A stretch of 19,297 bases of DNA from JBGOUJ01 sp041477005 (GTDB lineage Bacteria > Acidobacteriota > Terriglobia > Bryobacterales > JACQDG01): the NCBI GenBank assembly GCA_041477005.1, contig JBGOUJ010000076.1:1-19297 (forward strand), given 5' to 3'. Positions 13,142 through 19,297 of the stretch are shown one piece after another. The notes beneath the pieces were generated by a model. It did not search any database. It worked only from the letters and a program-made list of their open reading frames with translations, and was not told where the DNA came from. Made by a program: the position numbers and the translations under genes. How positions within the stretch are numbered: the first letter of the stretch is position 1; each line of letters opens with the position of its first letter.

Positions 13142-13729
13142 ATGGTTGCATATCATTCCGACACCTTGGACCGCGTCTTCGCCGCGGTCGCCGATCCAAC
13201 GCGGCGGGCCATTCTGGCGTCGCTCGCCCGCCGGCCGGCCACCGTCAGCGAGATCGCCAAACCCTTTGCGGTGTCGTTGAACGCGGTCTCGAAGCACCTC
13301 ATGGTGCTCGAGCGGGCCGGGCTCATGCGGCGGGAGGTGCTCGGCCGCGAGCACCATTGCGCGCTGGAACCCAAACCGCTGCAACAAGCGACGGCCTGGC
13401 TCGAGCATTACCGGCACTTCTGGGAGGTCCGCCTGGATGCCCTGGAGCGCTACCTCCTGGCCCGCAAAAAGCAACCCAGCCGCAATCTCAGCCTTAATCC
13501 CAAACCTGGAGAACCTCATGCCACACGCAACACCGGAAAGCCACGACACGCTAGTGATTCGCAGGCTGATCCCCGCCTCGCGCGAGGAGGTATTCGCCGC
13601 CTGGATCGATCCGGAAAGCATCCGCCATTGGATGTGCCCGGGGGATACCCTCTCCGCCGAGGCGCAGCTCGACCCCCGCGTCGGCGGCTCGTTTCGGATC
13701 CTCATGAAGGGAAAGAACCAGGACTATGA
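13142..13729 (+). CDS. ArsR-family winged-helix regulator with run-on C-terminus
   Basis: Residues 1-110 form a winged-helix repressor of the type paired with AHSA1/SRPBCC genes: LDRVFAAVADPTRRAILASL, then the helix-turn-helix (about 36-60, SEIAKPF then SLNAVSKHLMVLERAGL) and a wing around MRREVLGREHHC. The ELCVCDL metal site of arsenic and cadmium sensors is absent, so it does not look metal-responsive. Family members are usually about 105-120 residues, but this frame continues to 195, with residues after 110 low in order and read from the next gene in another frame. Adding one A to the A5 run at 13466-13470 would end the protein KKATQPQSQP at TAA 13495-13497, 20 nt before the next ATG. A frameshift, by mutation or sequencing error, is therefore likely. 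Neighbours point to control of the adjacent AHSA1 gene. Confidence 0.85.
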   Translation: MVAYHSDTLDRVFAAVADPTRRAILASLARRPATVSEIAKPFAVSLNAVSKHLMVLERAGLMRREVLGREHHCALEPKPLQQATAWLEHYRHFWEVRLDALERYLLARKKQPSRNLSLNPKPGEPHATRNTGKPRHASDSQADPRLARGGIRRLDRSGKHPPLDVPGGYPLRRGAARPPRRRLVSDPHEGKEPGL

Positions 13730-13808
13730 CCATGACGGTGGACGACACCATCGTGGAAGGGGACCGCGTGGTCGAGCGCCACACCGCCCGGGCGGTCCAC
13801 AAGGGTGA
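13518..13808 (+). pseudogene. AHSA1/SRPBCC-domain protein, N-terminal half only
   Basis: ATG at 13518 with a GGAGA ribosome site opens a protein of the Activator-of-Hsp90 homologue 1 (SRPBCC) fold, usually about 150 residues and a hydrophobic-ligand-binding domain. Residues 1-72 are convincing: DTLVIRRLIPASREEVFAAW, then DPESIRHWMCP, and LDPRVGGSFRILMKGKNQDY. After about 13733 the frame turns into His/Arg/Gly-rich nonsense (DGGRHHRGRG) to the stop, while a different domain becomes readable in another frame from 13726. The gene is thus broken at that point. The partner arrangement with an upstream ArsR gene is a common operon type. Confidence 0.8.
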
Positions 13809-13968
13809 GTTCCACGGCGTCCCCGCCAGCGGCAAGAAGGTCTACTGGACAGAAAACCACATCTACCGGCTCGAAAACGGCAGGATCGCCGAAGCCTGGT
13901 CGGAGGTCAGCTTCCACGACCTGCTGGCGCAGATCTCCGCGCCGGCGGGGAAGGCGGCTTCCAGGTAA
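13726..13968 (+). pseudogene. SnoaL-like polyketide/ester cyclase, C-terminal half only
   Basis: From 13726 this frame encodes 80 residues matching the second half of a SnoaL-like (NTF2-fold) ester cyclase: TVDDTIVEGDRVVERHT, then KGEFHGVPASGKKV, and IYRLENGRIAEAWSE. Complete members are about 130-150 residues; the N-terminal helices are missing. No ribosome site is seen, and the start lies exactly where the AHSA1 homology ends, so it reads as the remnant of a neighbouring gene joined by deletion. It could still be translated by reinitiation near the ArsR run-on stop (TGA 13727-13729), which overlaps its ATG. Confidence 0.75.
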
Positions 13969-13979
13969 GCTCTTCGGAC

Positions 13980-14014
13980 GCTTCTGCGCCTTGGAGAACT
14001 GCTCCCTGAGAAGC
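13980..14014. other. Nested hairpin after the SnoaL-like remnant
   Basis: GCTTCT (13980-13985) pairs with AGAAGC (14009-14014), and inside it GGAG (13993-13996) pairs with CTCC (14002-14005). It lies 12 nt past the stop at 13968 and is followed by TGTAAAGG, not a U-tract. It may be a weak terminator of the arsR unit. Confidence 0.3.
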
Positions 14015-14086
14015 TGTAAAGGAATGGATGGCCGCGCACAGTGAGAGCAGGAAGGGGCCCAATCCGCGACAGTCAGAAGCTGTAAA
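14009..14086. repeat. Direct repeat AGAAGCTGTAAA, two copies
   Basis: AGAAGCTGTAAA occurs at 14009-14020 and again at 14075-14086, each followed by a GGAAT or AGAAT pentamer, 66 nt apart. It lies in the 291-nt gap (13969-14259) upstream of the Gfo/Idh gene. Function unknown; it might be a duplicated insertion boundary. Confidence 0.5.
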
Positions 14087-14098
14087 AGAATCGACTCA

Positions 14099-14153
14099 GC
14101 CGCGAATGAACGCGAATGCACGCGAATAAGGCCATTGTTTTCATTCGCGTTTA
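14099..14153. repeat. CGCGAAT decamer hairpin repeat (word family E)
   Basis: Three exact 10-mer units starting CGCGAAT occupy 14101-14130. An inverted arm TTCATTCGCG (14140-14149) pairs perfectly over 10 bp with the first unit, or over 8 bp with the second. The right arm has only one unit, so it seems truncated. It lies about 110 nt before the Gfo/Idh start. Confidence 0.82.
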
Positions 14154-14259
14154 TGGTGTCACGCACCGCTTGCCGCCGCTTGCCACAGCATGGCCCATGG
14201 CCCCAGCATTGTTGCCTGCGCCGGATCGACTTGATAAACTCGATTCGGGAGATGGCAAA

Positions 14260-15660
14260 ATGGCGGAGAACACAGAACTCGACCGCAGGGACTTCATCGC
14301 GCGGGCCATGGGGGTGGCGACGGCGGCGGCGGTGACACTGCCCAAGCTGAGGGCGCAGAATGGCGGCAAATCGCCCAATAGCTCGGTGAATTTTGGCTTT
14401 ATCGGGTCGGGCAGCCGCGGCCAGCAGTTGCTGCGGCACCTGAGCAAGATCGACAAGGGCCGCTGTGTCGCCATGTGCGACGTCTATGCCGAGAACCTGA
14501 AGAAGGGCATCGCCACGGTCGGCGGCAACCCGGAAGGCTACTACGACTACCGCGAGCTGCTGGCCCGCAAAGACATCGACGCCGTCTACATCGCCGTGCC
14601 CCTCTACAAGCACTTCGAGATCACCAAAGCGGCGCTCGAGGCGGGCAAGAACGTGTTCTGCGAGAAGTCGCTGGTTTTCACGCCCGAAGAGGTGCACCAG
14701 CTCCGGGAGCTAGCCGCCAAGCATCCCAGCCAAGTCATCCAGGTGGGCTTGCAGAGGCGGTACAGCGAGTTCTACCAGGTCGCCAAGCAGATGATCGAGA
14801 AGGGCATGCTGGGCCGGGTCACCCACATGCACGCCCAGTGGCATCGCAACGGCGACTGGCGGCGGCCGATCAAGGACAAGAGCCTGGAAGAGCAGATCAA
14901 CTGGCGCATGTATCGCAAGTACTCGGGTGGCCTGTCGGCCGAGCTGGCATCCCACCAGCTCGACGTCGCCGAGTGGATGTTCGGTTATCCCTGGGTTTCG
15001 GTGGTAGGGGTGGGCGGCATCGATTATTGGAAAGACGGGCGCGACATCTACGACAACATCCAGCTCATCTATACCTATCCCAAGGGCGAGAAGCTCACCT
15101 ACAGCTCCATTATGACTAACGCCCACATGCCTTACGGCGGCCTGCAGGGCATCCACGAAGTGGGCGAGGTAATCATGGGCGATGGCGGCACCATCGAGAT
15201 CTCGCTCGGCAAGGGCATGTGGTACCGCGAGCCGAACGCCCCGAAATACGGCCAGGCGGGCACGGCCAAAGAAAACTGGACGGCGGGCGCCACGGTGCTC
15301 GAGGCGGCCGAAAGCAAGGGGTTCCCGCTCATCCCGGGCCAGGACATTGATATGAACCAGGCCGACAGCTTCATCGGCAAAGAGGTAAAGTTCGCCAAGC
15401 GCTGGCTCTACAACAAGGGCGTGCTGGTGCCCGAGGAAATCCGTGACCCGGTGGCCGTGGAACTGGAAGATTTCCTGCTGTGCGTGCGGGACGGCAAGAA
15501 GCCCAAGTCCAACCTGGAGGTCGGCCTGAACGATTCCATCGGCGTCATCCTTTCCAACCTGGCCATGGACCAGGAGCGGAAGGTCAAGTGGAGCGAGATC
15601 GAAACCCTGGGCCTGGGCAAGCCGGCGGCGCCGGCCAAGAAGACGGCTACGCGCGGCTAA
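14260..15660 (+). CDS. Tat-exported Gfo/Idh/MocA-family oxidoreductase
   Basis: NAD(P)-dependent sugar or inositol-type oxidoreductase; 466 residues from ATG at 14260. That start is preferred to 14116 because GGGAG lies 8 nt before it and the protein then opens with a Tat signal (DRRDFIARAMGVATAAAV, residues 8-25), so it is probably folded in the cytoplasm with its cofactor and exported. The Rossmann motif is GFIGSGSRG (Gly49, Gly51, Gly54). The usual EKP cofactor motif is CEKSL here (Glu135, Lys136, Ser137). The catalytic region SAELASHQLDVAEWM holds His232 and Asp235. The C-terminal domain (from about 240) contains the beta-sheet. The tail (GKPAAPAKKTATRG) is low complexity. Substrate cannot be told from sequence. 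Confidence 0.92.
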   Translation: MAENTELDRRDFIARAMGVATAAAVTLPKLRAQNGGKSPNSSVNFGFIGSGSRGQQLLRHLSKIDKGRCVAMCDVYAENLKKGIATVGGNPEGYYDYRELLARKDIDAVYIAVPLYKHFEITKAALEAGKNVFCEKSLVFTPEEVHQLRELAAKHPSQVIQVGLQRRYSEFYQVAKQMIEKGMLGRVTHMHAQWHRNGDWRRPIKDKSLEEQINWRMYRKYSGGLSAELASHQLDVAEWMFGYPWVSVVGVGGIDYWKDGRDIYDNIQLIYTYPKGEKLTYSSIMTNAHMPYGGLQGIHEVGEVIMGDGGTIEISLGKGMWYREPNAPKYGQAGTAKENWTAGATVLEAAESKGFPLIPGQDIDMNQADSFIGKEVKFAKRWLYNKGVLVPEEIRDPVAVELEDFLLCVRDGKKPKSNLEVGLNDSIGVILSNLAMDQERKVKWSEIETLGLGKPAAPAKKTATRG

Positions 15661-15670
15661 GACGGGAAGA

Positions 15671-15721
15671 CAGAAGTCAGGAGCCAGAAGTCAGAATAAA
15701 CACCCGGCCAAACGACGGGTG
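15671..15721. repeat. CAGAAGTCAG direct repeat (word family F) with adjacent hairpin
   Basis: CAGAAGTCAG occurs at 15671-15680 and 15685-15694, directly after the Gfo/Idh stop. It is followed by a 6-bp hairpin, CACCCG (15701-15706) with CGGGTG (15716-15721). No U-tract is seen, but the hairpin could serve as a terminator for the convergent genes on either side. Confidence 0.65.
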
Positions 15722-15777
15722 GTGCGCGGTGACGCCGGGCGTTTAGCTAACGCAGCTCCAATTCAATGCGCCCTGCG

Positions 15778-15830
15778 GCCCGGCCGCCGCTCGCCAAAGA
15801 CCGGGTGCAACGGCCCGCGGGCGGCCGGGC
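15778..15830. other. GC-rich inverted repeat between convergent genes
   Basis: Positions 15778-15788 (GCCCGGCCGCC) pair with 15820-15830 over 11 bp, enclosing a 31-nt loop. A further GGGGG/CCCCC pair lies near 15840-15860. The 256-nt stretch 15661-15916 between the Gfo/Idh gene and the zinc-ribbon gene holds only this and the family F repeat; no gene was seen. Confidence 0.5.
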
Positions 15831-15916
15831 TGGCAGACTTGGGGGCGCCCACCCCCGTTCGGTGGTCGGGCGCTGCACACAGCACGGGCTGAGAACCTTG
15901 TTAAGCGGTCACGGCG

Positions 15917-16084
15917 CTAGTAATAGTCGGAACAGCTCAGAAAAAAGCCGCACTTTTCACAGGTCAGTTTGCACCTCCGCTCGGAAAGCCGCGTGGAGCA
16001 GACGGGGCAGTAGAGCATGGCGTCGGCTTCGGCCGGGGACGCCGGCGGCGGGGCGATTGATTCTTCGGGTTCGGAGTTGTTCAT
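15917..16084 (-). CDS. Small zinc-ribbon protein, 55 residues
   Basis: ATG at 16084 is preceded by a strong GGAGGT ribosome site 6 nt away, and the reading frame is short but convincing. Residues 1-21 are acidic and Ala/Pro-rich; the rest is a compact zinc-ribbon with CPVC (Cys26, Cys29) and CEKC (Cys42, Cys45), plus Cys38 and Cys51, ending in GFFLSCSDYY. The two CxxC knuckles 12 residues apart would bind one Zn2+. Small proteins with this layout are found as conserved hypotheticals; I cannot name a function, though nucleic-acid or protein binding is usual for ribbons. Its start codon overlaps that of the divergent peptidase gene. Confidence 0.82.
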   Translation of the reverse strand: MNNSEPEESIAPPPASPAEADAMLYCPVCSTRLSERRCKLTCEKCGFFLSCSDYY

Positions 16085-17513
16085 GGATCGACCTCCAGCT
16101 TGGCACAAGCGGTTCCAAAACAAAAGTACCTTCTTCTGTTTTTTCTGGACGGGCCTCTGGCTCTGCCACCCGGCGTCCGCGCTCGGGCAAACGACCCCGC
16201 TCCAGCAGCGGGCGCAGCAGTATTTCCTCGACCTGCTGCGGCTCGATACCAGCAACCCGCCGGGGAATGAGACGCGGGTGGCGCGGTATCTCAAGAGCGC
16301 CTGCGACCGCGAGGGGATCGCGGGCGAGCTGCTCGGCGCCGGCCCGGAGCGGCTGAACTTTGTGGCGCGGCTCAAGGGGAGCGGGCCCGGCCGCCCGCTT
16401 ATGCTGATGGCCCACAGCGACGTGGTCCCGAGCGAGCGCAGCCAGTGGACGGTCGATCCGTTCGGCGGCGTGGTCAAGGACGGCTACATCTGGGGCCGCG
16501 GGGCGCAGGACACCAAGGGGCTGCTGGCGGCCGAGCTGGCCGTCTTCGTCGAGCTGAAGCGCAGCGGCGCCCCGCTGAAGCGTGACGTGATCTTTCTCTC
16601 GGAGGTGGACGAAGAGGCCGGCTCGAGCGGCATCCAATGGATGATCGCCAACGCCTGGGACAAGATCGATGCCGAGTTCGCTCTCAACGAAGGCGGGTTT
16701 GCCAACCTGCTCGATCGCGGCAAAATCCTTTTCAACATCCAGACGAGCGAGAAGATCCCCACCCGCGTAAAGCTCGTCTCCCGAGGCATGGCGGGCCACG
16801 GATCGCTCCCTCGGGCCGACAACGCGGTGCTCCATCTGGCCCAGGCCATCGTGCGGCTGGCGCAGGCCGAGCAGCCGGTCCGGCTGAATGCGACCACGCG
16901 CGAGTACTTCCGGTCGCTCGCCAAGCTGCCCGAATACTCCCGGCTGGCGCCGCAGTTCGCGGATCTCGAAAACCCGGCCAAGGCGCCGGCGGCGCGGCGC
17001 GAGATCCTGCGGCAGAACCCGATGCTGGCGGCCATGCTCGCGACCTCGGTCTCCCCGACGATGCTCCAGGCCGGGGTCAAGGTGAACGTGATCCCGACCG
17101 TGGCCGAGGGGCAGGTGGACGTGCGGCGGCTGCCGGATGAAACGAAGGAAGAAATCATCGAGCGGTTCCGCAAGATCGTCAACGATCCGGAAGTGCAGGT
17201 GGAAAGCCTGCGGACCAACGAGCAGGACATGCCGGCCACCGAGCCGAGCTCGCGGACGAGCACGCTCTACCAAGCCATCGAAGCAACGGTCGGCGCCGAG
17301 CCGGACCGGGTGGCGGTTCTGCCGGTGATGCTGCTGGGGGCCACCGACGGCAGCTTCCTGCGGGTGCGGGGCATGGGGGTCTACGGCATCCCGCTGTTTC
17401 CGACGCCCGTCGACGAGCGCCGGGCCCACGGCAACGACGAGCGCGTGTCGGTCGAGGGTTTCGCGCGAGGCGTGCGGCTGCTGCGCGAAGTGGTGCGGAA
17501 GGTAGCCGAATGA
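16083..17513 (+). CDS. Secreted M20-family metallopeptidase
   Basis: Zinc-dependent carboxypeptidase or deacylase-type hydrolase; 476 residues from ATG at 16083, with GGAG 6 nt before it. A signal peptide spans about residues 1-35 (positive start, hydrophobic FFCFFWTGLWLC, cut near SALG). Metal ligands and catalytic residues of the family are present: His111 and Asp113 in MLMAHSDVVP, Asp143 in GRGAQDTKGL, Glu177 (general base) and Glu178 in SEVDEEAGSSG, Glu203 in FALNEGG, and His449 in ERRAHGNDE. His239 (AGHGSLPR) marks the dimerisation domain. Length and order match the M20A/ArgE/CPG2 type. It ends in an ATGA overlap with the dehydrogenase gene, so the two form an operon. Substrate unknown. 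Confidence 0.93.
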   Translation: MDRPPAWHKRFQNKSTFFCFFWTGLWLCHPASALGQTTPLQQRAQQYFLDLLRLDTSNPPGNETRVARYLKSACDREGIAGELLGAGPERLNFVARLKGSGPGRPLMLMAHSDVVPSERSQWTVDPFGGVVKDGYIWGRGAQDTKGLLAAELAVFVELKRSGAPLKRDVIFLSEVDEEAGSSGIQWMIANAWDKIDAEFALNEGGFANLLDRGKILFNIQTSEKIPTRVKLVSRGMAGHGSLPRADNAVLHLAQAIVRLAQAEQPVRLNATTREYFRSLAKLPEYSRLAPQFADLENPAKAPAARREILRQNPMLAAMLATSVSPTMLQAGVKVNVIPTVAEGQVDVRRLPDETKEEIIERFRKIVNDPEVQVESLRTNEQDMPATEPSSRTSTLYQAIEATVGAEPDRVAVLPVMLLGATDGSFLRVRGMGVYGIPLFPTPVDERRAHGNDERVSVEGFARGVRLLREVVRKVAE

Positions 17514-18610
17514 CCGGCGGGACCTGCCGGGCCGCCGTCCTGGCCGGCTTCCGGAAGCCGCTCGAGATCCGCGAATACCCGGCGCCGCAAAGCGCCATCC
17601 CAGGGTGGGCCATTGTCCGGGTTGAAATGGCCGGCATCTGCGGCACCGACGTGCACCTGTGGCTCGGCCAGTTGCCTATTCCCGTTCCCGTCATTTTGGG
17701 TCATGAAACGGTTGGGCGGGTCGCGGCGTTGGGGGAGGGCGTGGACCGCGATTGGCGCGGCCTGCCGCTAGCCGAGGGTGACCGCATTACGTGGGCCAGC
17801 TCGATCGTTTGCGGCGAGTGTTATTACTGCCGGATCAAACGCCAGCCGACGCGGTGCGTCAATCGCAAGGCCTACGGAATCTCCTATTGCGCCGACCAAC
17901 CGCCGCACCTGCACGGCGGCTACGCCGAATCCATCGTGCTGCGCCCCGGAACGGCGATTTTCAAGCTACCGGAAACGGTTTCGACCGAGGCGGTGGTCGG
18001 CGCCGGCTGCGCGCTTTGGACCGTGATCCACGGCGTCGAGCGGATGCCGATCGGGTGGGGCGACGTGGTCGTCGTGCAGGGAGCGGGGCCAGTGGGCTTG
18101 GCGGCCGCCGCTGTGGCGCGCGAGGCGGGGGCGGCGCGGGTGATCGTGATCGGCGGGCCCGAGCACCGGCTGACGCGGGCCCGGCAGTTCGGCGCCGACC
18201 TGACCATCGACATCGACACCGAAGCGAACCGCAAGGAGAAGGTTCTGGCGGCCACCCCGGGCGGCTTCGGCGCCGACGTGGTGATCGAGTGCGTGGGCCA
18301 TCCGGAGGCGGTGGCCGAAGGGATGGAATACTGCCGCGACGGGGGGAGAATGCTGGTGTTGGGCCAGTATGGCGATGCCGGCCCCACGCCGATCAATCCC
18401 CACCTGATCACCCGCAAGCAGCTTCAGCTCCACGGCTCGTGGGGGTTCGAGCCGCGGCATGTGAACGCCGCTTTGGAACTGCTGGAAAGATCCGGCGACC
18501 GCTATCCGTTTGCCGGCACAGTGACCCACCGGTTCGCTTTGGGGGAAGCCAACGCCGCGCTCGAGACGACACGAAAGTGGCAGTCGGGGAAGTCGGTGAT
18601 CGTGCCGTGA
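17510..18610 (+). CDS. Zinc-dependent medium-chain alcohol dehydrogenase
   Basis: NAD(P)-linked oxidation of an alcohol; 366 residues. The catalytic zinc ligands are Cys44 (AGICGTDVHL) and His65-Glu66 (LGHETVGR), with Cys167 (GAGCALWT) as the likely third. The structural zinc loop is Cys101/104/107/116 (CGECYYCRIKRQPTRC); the last spacing is one residue longer than the usual 8. The Rossmann motif is GAGPVG (191-196). It resembles dehydrogenases found near phosphonate or polyol genes, but the substrate is not evident. The ATG overlaps the peptidase stop by 4 nt, so it is co-translated. Confidence 0.93.
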   Translation: MTGGTCRAAVLAGFRKPLEIREYPAPQSAIPGWAIVRVEMAGICGTDVHLWLGQLPIPVPVILGHETVGRVAALGEGVDRDWRGLPLAEGDRITWASSIVCGECYYCRIKRQPTRCVNRKAYGISYCADQPPHLHGGYAESIVLRPGTAIFKLPETVSTEAVVGAGCALWTVIHGVERMPIGWGDVVVVQGAGPVGLAAAAVAREAGAARVIVIGGPEHRLTRARQFGADLTIDIDTEANRKEKVLAATPGGFGADVVIECVGHPEAVAEGMEYCRDGGRMLVLGQYGDAGPTPINPHLITRKQLQLHGSWGFEPRHVNAALELLERSGDRYPFAGTVTHRFALGEANAALETTRKWQSGKSVIVP

Positions 18611-18672
18611 AGCTTTATTCCGCTTGGATGGCGATCAACGGGGCGACGCCGGACGCGCAGGGAGAAAGCTCG

Positions 18673-18690
18673 CGGCCAGGGCGATGGCCG
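18673..18690. terminator. Small hairpin between convergent dehydrogenase and larE
   Basis: CGGCCA (18673-18678) pairs with TGGCCG (18685-18690) across a 6-nt loop in the 93-nt gap between the two convergent stops (18610 and 18704). No U-tract on either side, so it is at best a weak bidirectional terminator. Confidence 0.35.
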
Positions 18691-18703
18691 TCCCGGCGCG
18701 GGG

Positions 18704-19297
18704 TTACGAGGTCTTGAGCACCGTGAGCACCTCGTTCAAGGCGCCCTGCCGGTAGCCTTCGAGATCGAGCGTCACGTATTTGAAGCCGAGGTCCTTGAAG
18801 ATGGCGGTAAGCCGGCGTGCCGTGTCGATGTTGAGGGCGCGATCCAGCTCTTCGGGGGCGATCTCGATGCGCACCAGCTCGCCGTGGAAGCGGACGCGGA
18901 ACTGGCGGAAGCCGAGCGTCTGGATGGCCTCTTCGCCCTTTTCGACGATCTTGACGTTTTCCTTGGTCACAGCAGTTCCGTAAGGGATGCGCGAGCTGAG
19001 GCAGGCCGAAGCCGGCCGGTCCCAGGTCGGCAGGCCCATCTCGCGCGATAGCTCCCGAATCTCGGCCTTGGTCATCCCCGCTTCGAGCAGCGGCGCACTG
19101 ACGCCGTGCTCCTTAGCGGCGCGCTGGCCGGGGCGGAAGTCGTGCGTGTCGTCCATGTTCACGCCGTAAACCACATTGGGAATGCCGCGCTCGCGGCAGA
19201 CGGTGGCGAGGCGCGTGAACAGCTCGTCTTTGCAGTGGAAGCAGCGGTCGGGATTGTTCCGGACGTAGTCCGGGTTTTCGAACTCGAACGTCTCGAT
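18704..19297 (-). CDS. larE: LarE, sulfur transferase for the nickel-pincer cofactor (5' end off window)
   Basis: ATP-dependent sulfur insertase that converts the pyridinium bis-carboxylate mononucleotide made by LarB into the thio-form for LarC. The last 197 codons are visible; about 75 N-terminal residues, including the PP-loop, lie beyond the right edge. The frame continues to the edge, so a GTG at 19174 is not the start. Markers: NPDRCFHCKDELF near the edge, VNMDDTHDFRPG, and DRPASACLSSRIPYG, whose cysteine is the sacrificial sulfur donor in Lactiplantibacillus LarE. No cysteine follows it, so the [4Fe-4S] three-cysteine form seems unlikely, although the missing N-terminus was not seen. 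No larA, larB or larC is in view. Confidence 0.9.
   Translation of the reverse strand: METFEFENPDYVRNNPDRCFHCKDELFTRLATVCRERGIPNVVYGVNMDDTHDFRPGQRAAKEHGVSAPLLEAGMTKAEIRELSREMGLPTWDRPASACLSSRIPYGTAVTKENVKIVEKGEEAIQTLGFRQFRVRFHGELVRIEIAPEELDRALNIDTARRLTAIFKDLGFKYVTLDLEGYRQGALNEVLTVLKTS

Noticed and set aside
14101..14130. CRISPR-like array (regular decamers)
   Set aside because: Units are only 10 nt and contiguous with no spacers; the same holds for 2611-2640 and 6151-6177.
14116..14259. Longer start for the Gfo/Idh gene at 14116
   Set aside because: The extension runs through the family E repeat and would bury the Tat signal; a ribosome site precedes 14260.
16017..16082. Longer start for the M20 peptidase at 16017
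   Set aside because: It would place 22 small, polar residues before the signal peptide and lie wholly antisense to the zinc-ribbon gene.
15766..16356. Plus-strand reading frame of 196 residues
   Set aside because: Arg/Ser/Gly-rich, antisense to the zinc-ribbon gene and out of frame with the M20 gene; no ribosome site.

Overview
The window is GC-rich bacterial DNA. On gene content and style it most resembles an Acidobacteriota (Solibacter/Bryobacter-like) genome. The support is a Tat-type Gfo/Idh oxidoreductase beginning with a DRRDFI motif, split respiratory operons, and many short word-like intergenic hairpin repeats. That placement is inference; there is no rRNA or other phylogenetic marker here. 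No tRNA, rRNA, CRISPR array, transposase or phage gene was seen.

Left two thirds (1-12898, all on the minus strand, read right to left): a long energy-conservation locus, nuoC-nuoD-nuoH-nuoI-nuoJ-nuoK-nuoL-nuoM-nuoN followed by atpZ-atpI-atpB-atpE, then an ammonium transporter (amt) cut by the left edge. The nuo set contains the quinone-site module (C, D, I, H) and all proton-pumping membrane subunits (J, K, L, M, N), but no nuoA, nuoB or nuoE/F/G. The atp set contains only assembly factors and the ion-conducting Fo subunits a and c. Subunit b, delta and all of F1 must be elsewhere. The c subunit carries the Gln/Glu/Ser/Tyr set known from Na+-binding c-rings.

Within this locus, genes are either tightly coupled (overlapping, or 5 nt apart) or separated by 66-186 nt gaps. 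Four of the larger gaps hold a different inverted, tandem-word hairpin repeat; one holds paired GC-rich hairpins. The operon is thus cut into blocks C | D-H-I | J-K-L | M-N | Z | I-B | E.

Middle (13105-13968, plus strand): an ArsR-type regulator with a well-formed, apparently leaderless promoter, transcribed away from nuoC. It is followed by a damaged partner region in which the first half of an AHSA1/SRPBCC protein is joined out of frame to the second half of a SnoaL-like cyclase. The regulator's own reading frame runs 200 nt into its neighbour, probably after a one-base slip in an A5 run.

Right end: a Tat-exported Gfo/Idh-family oxidoreductase (plus), a 55-residue zinc-ribbon protein (minus) whose start codon overlaps the start codon of a divergent secreted M20 metallopeptidase (plus), a Zn-dependent alcohol dehydrogenase coupled to the peptidase by an ATGA overlap, and the C-terminal part of larE (minus), the sulfur-insertion enzyme of the nickel-pincer cofactor pathway, cut by the right edge.

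At least seven short repeat 'word' families occur in the intergenic gaps. They are the most unusual feature of the window.
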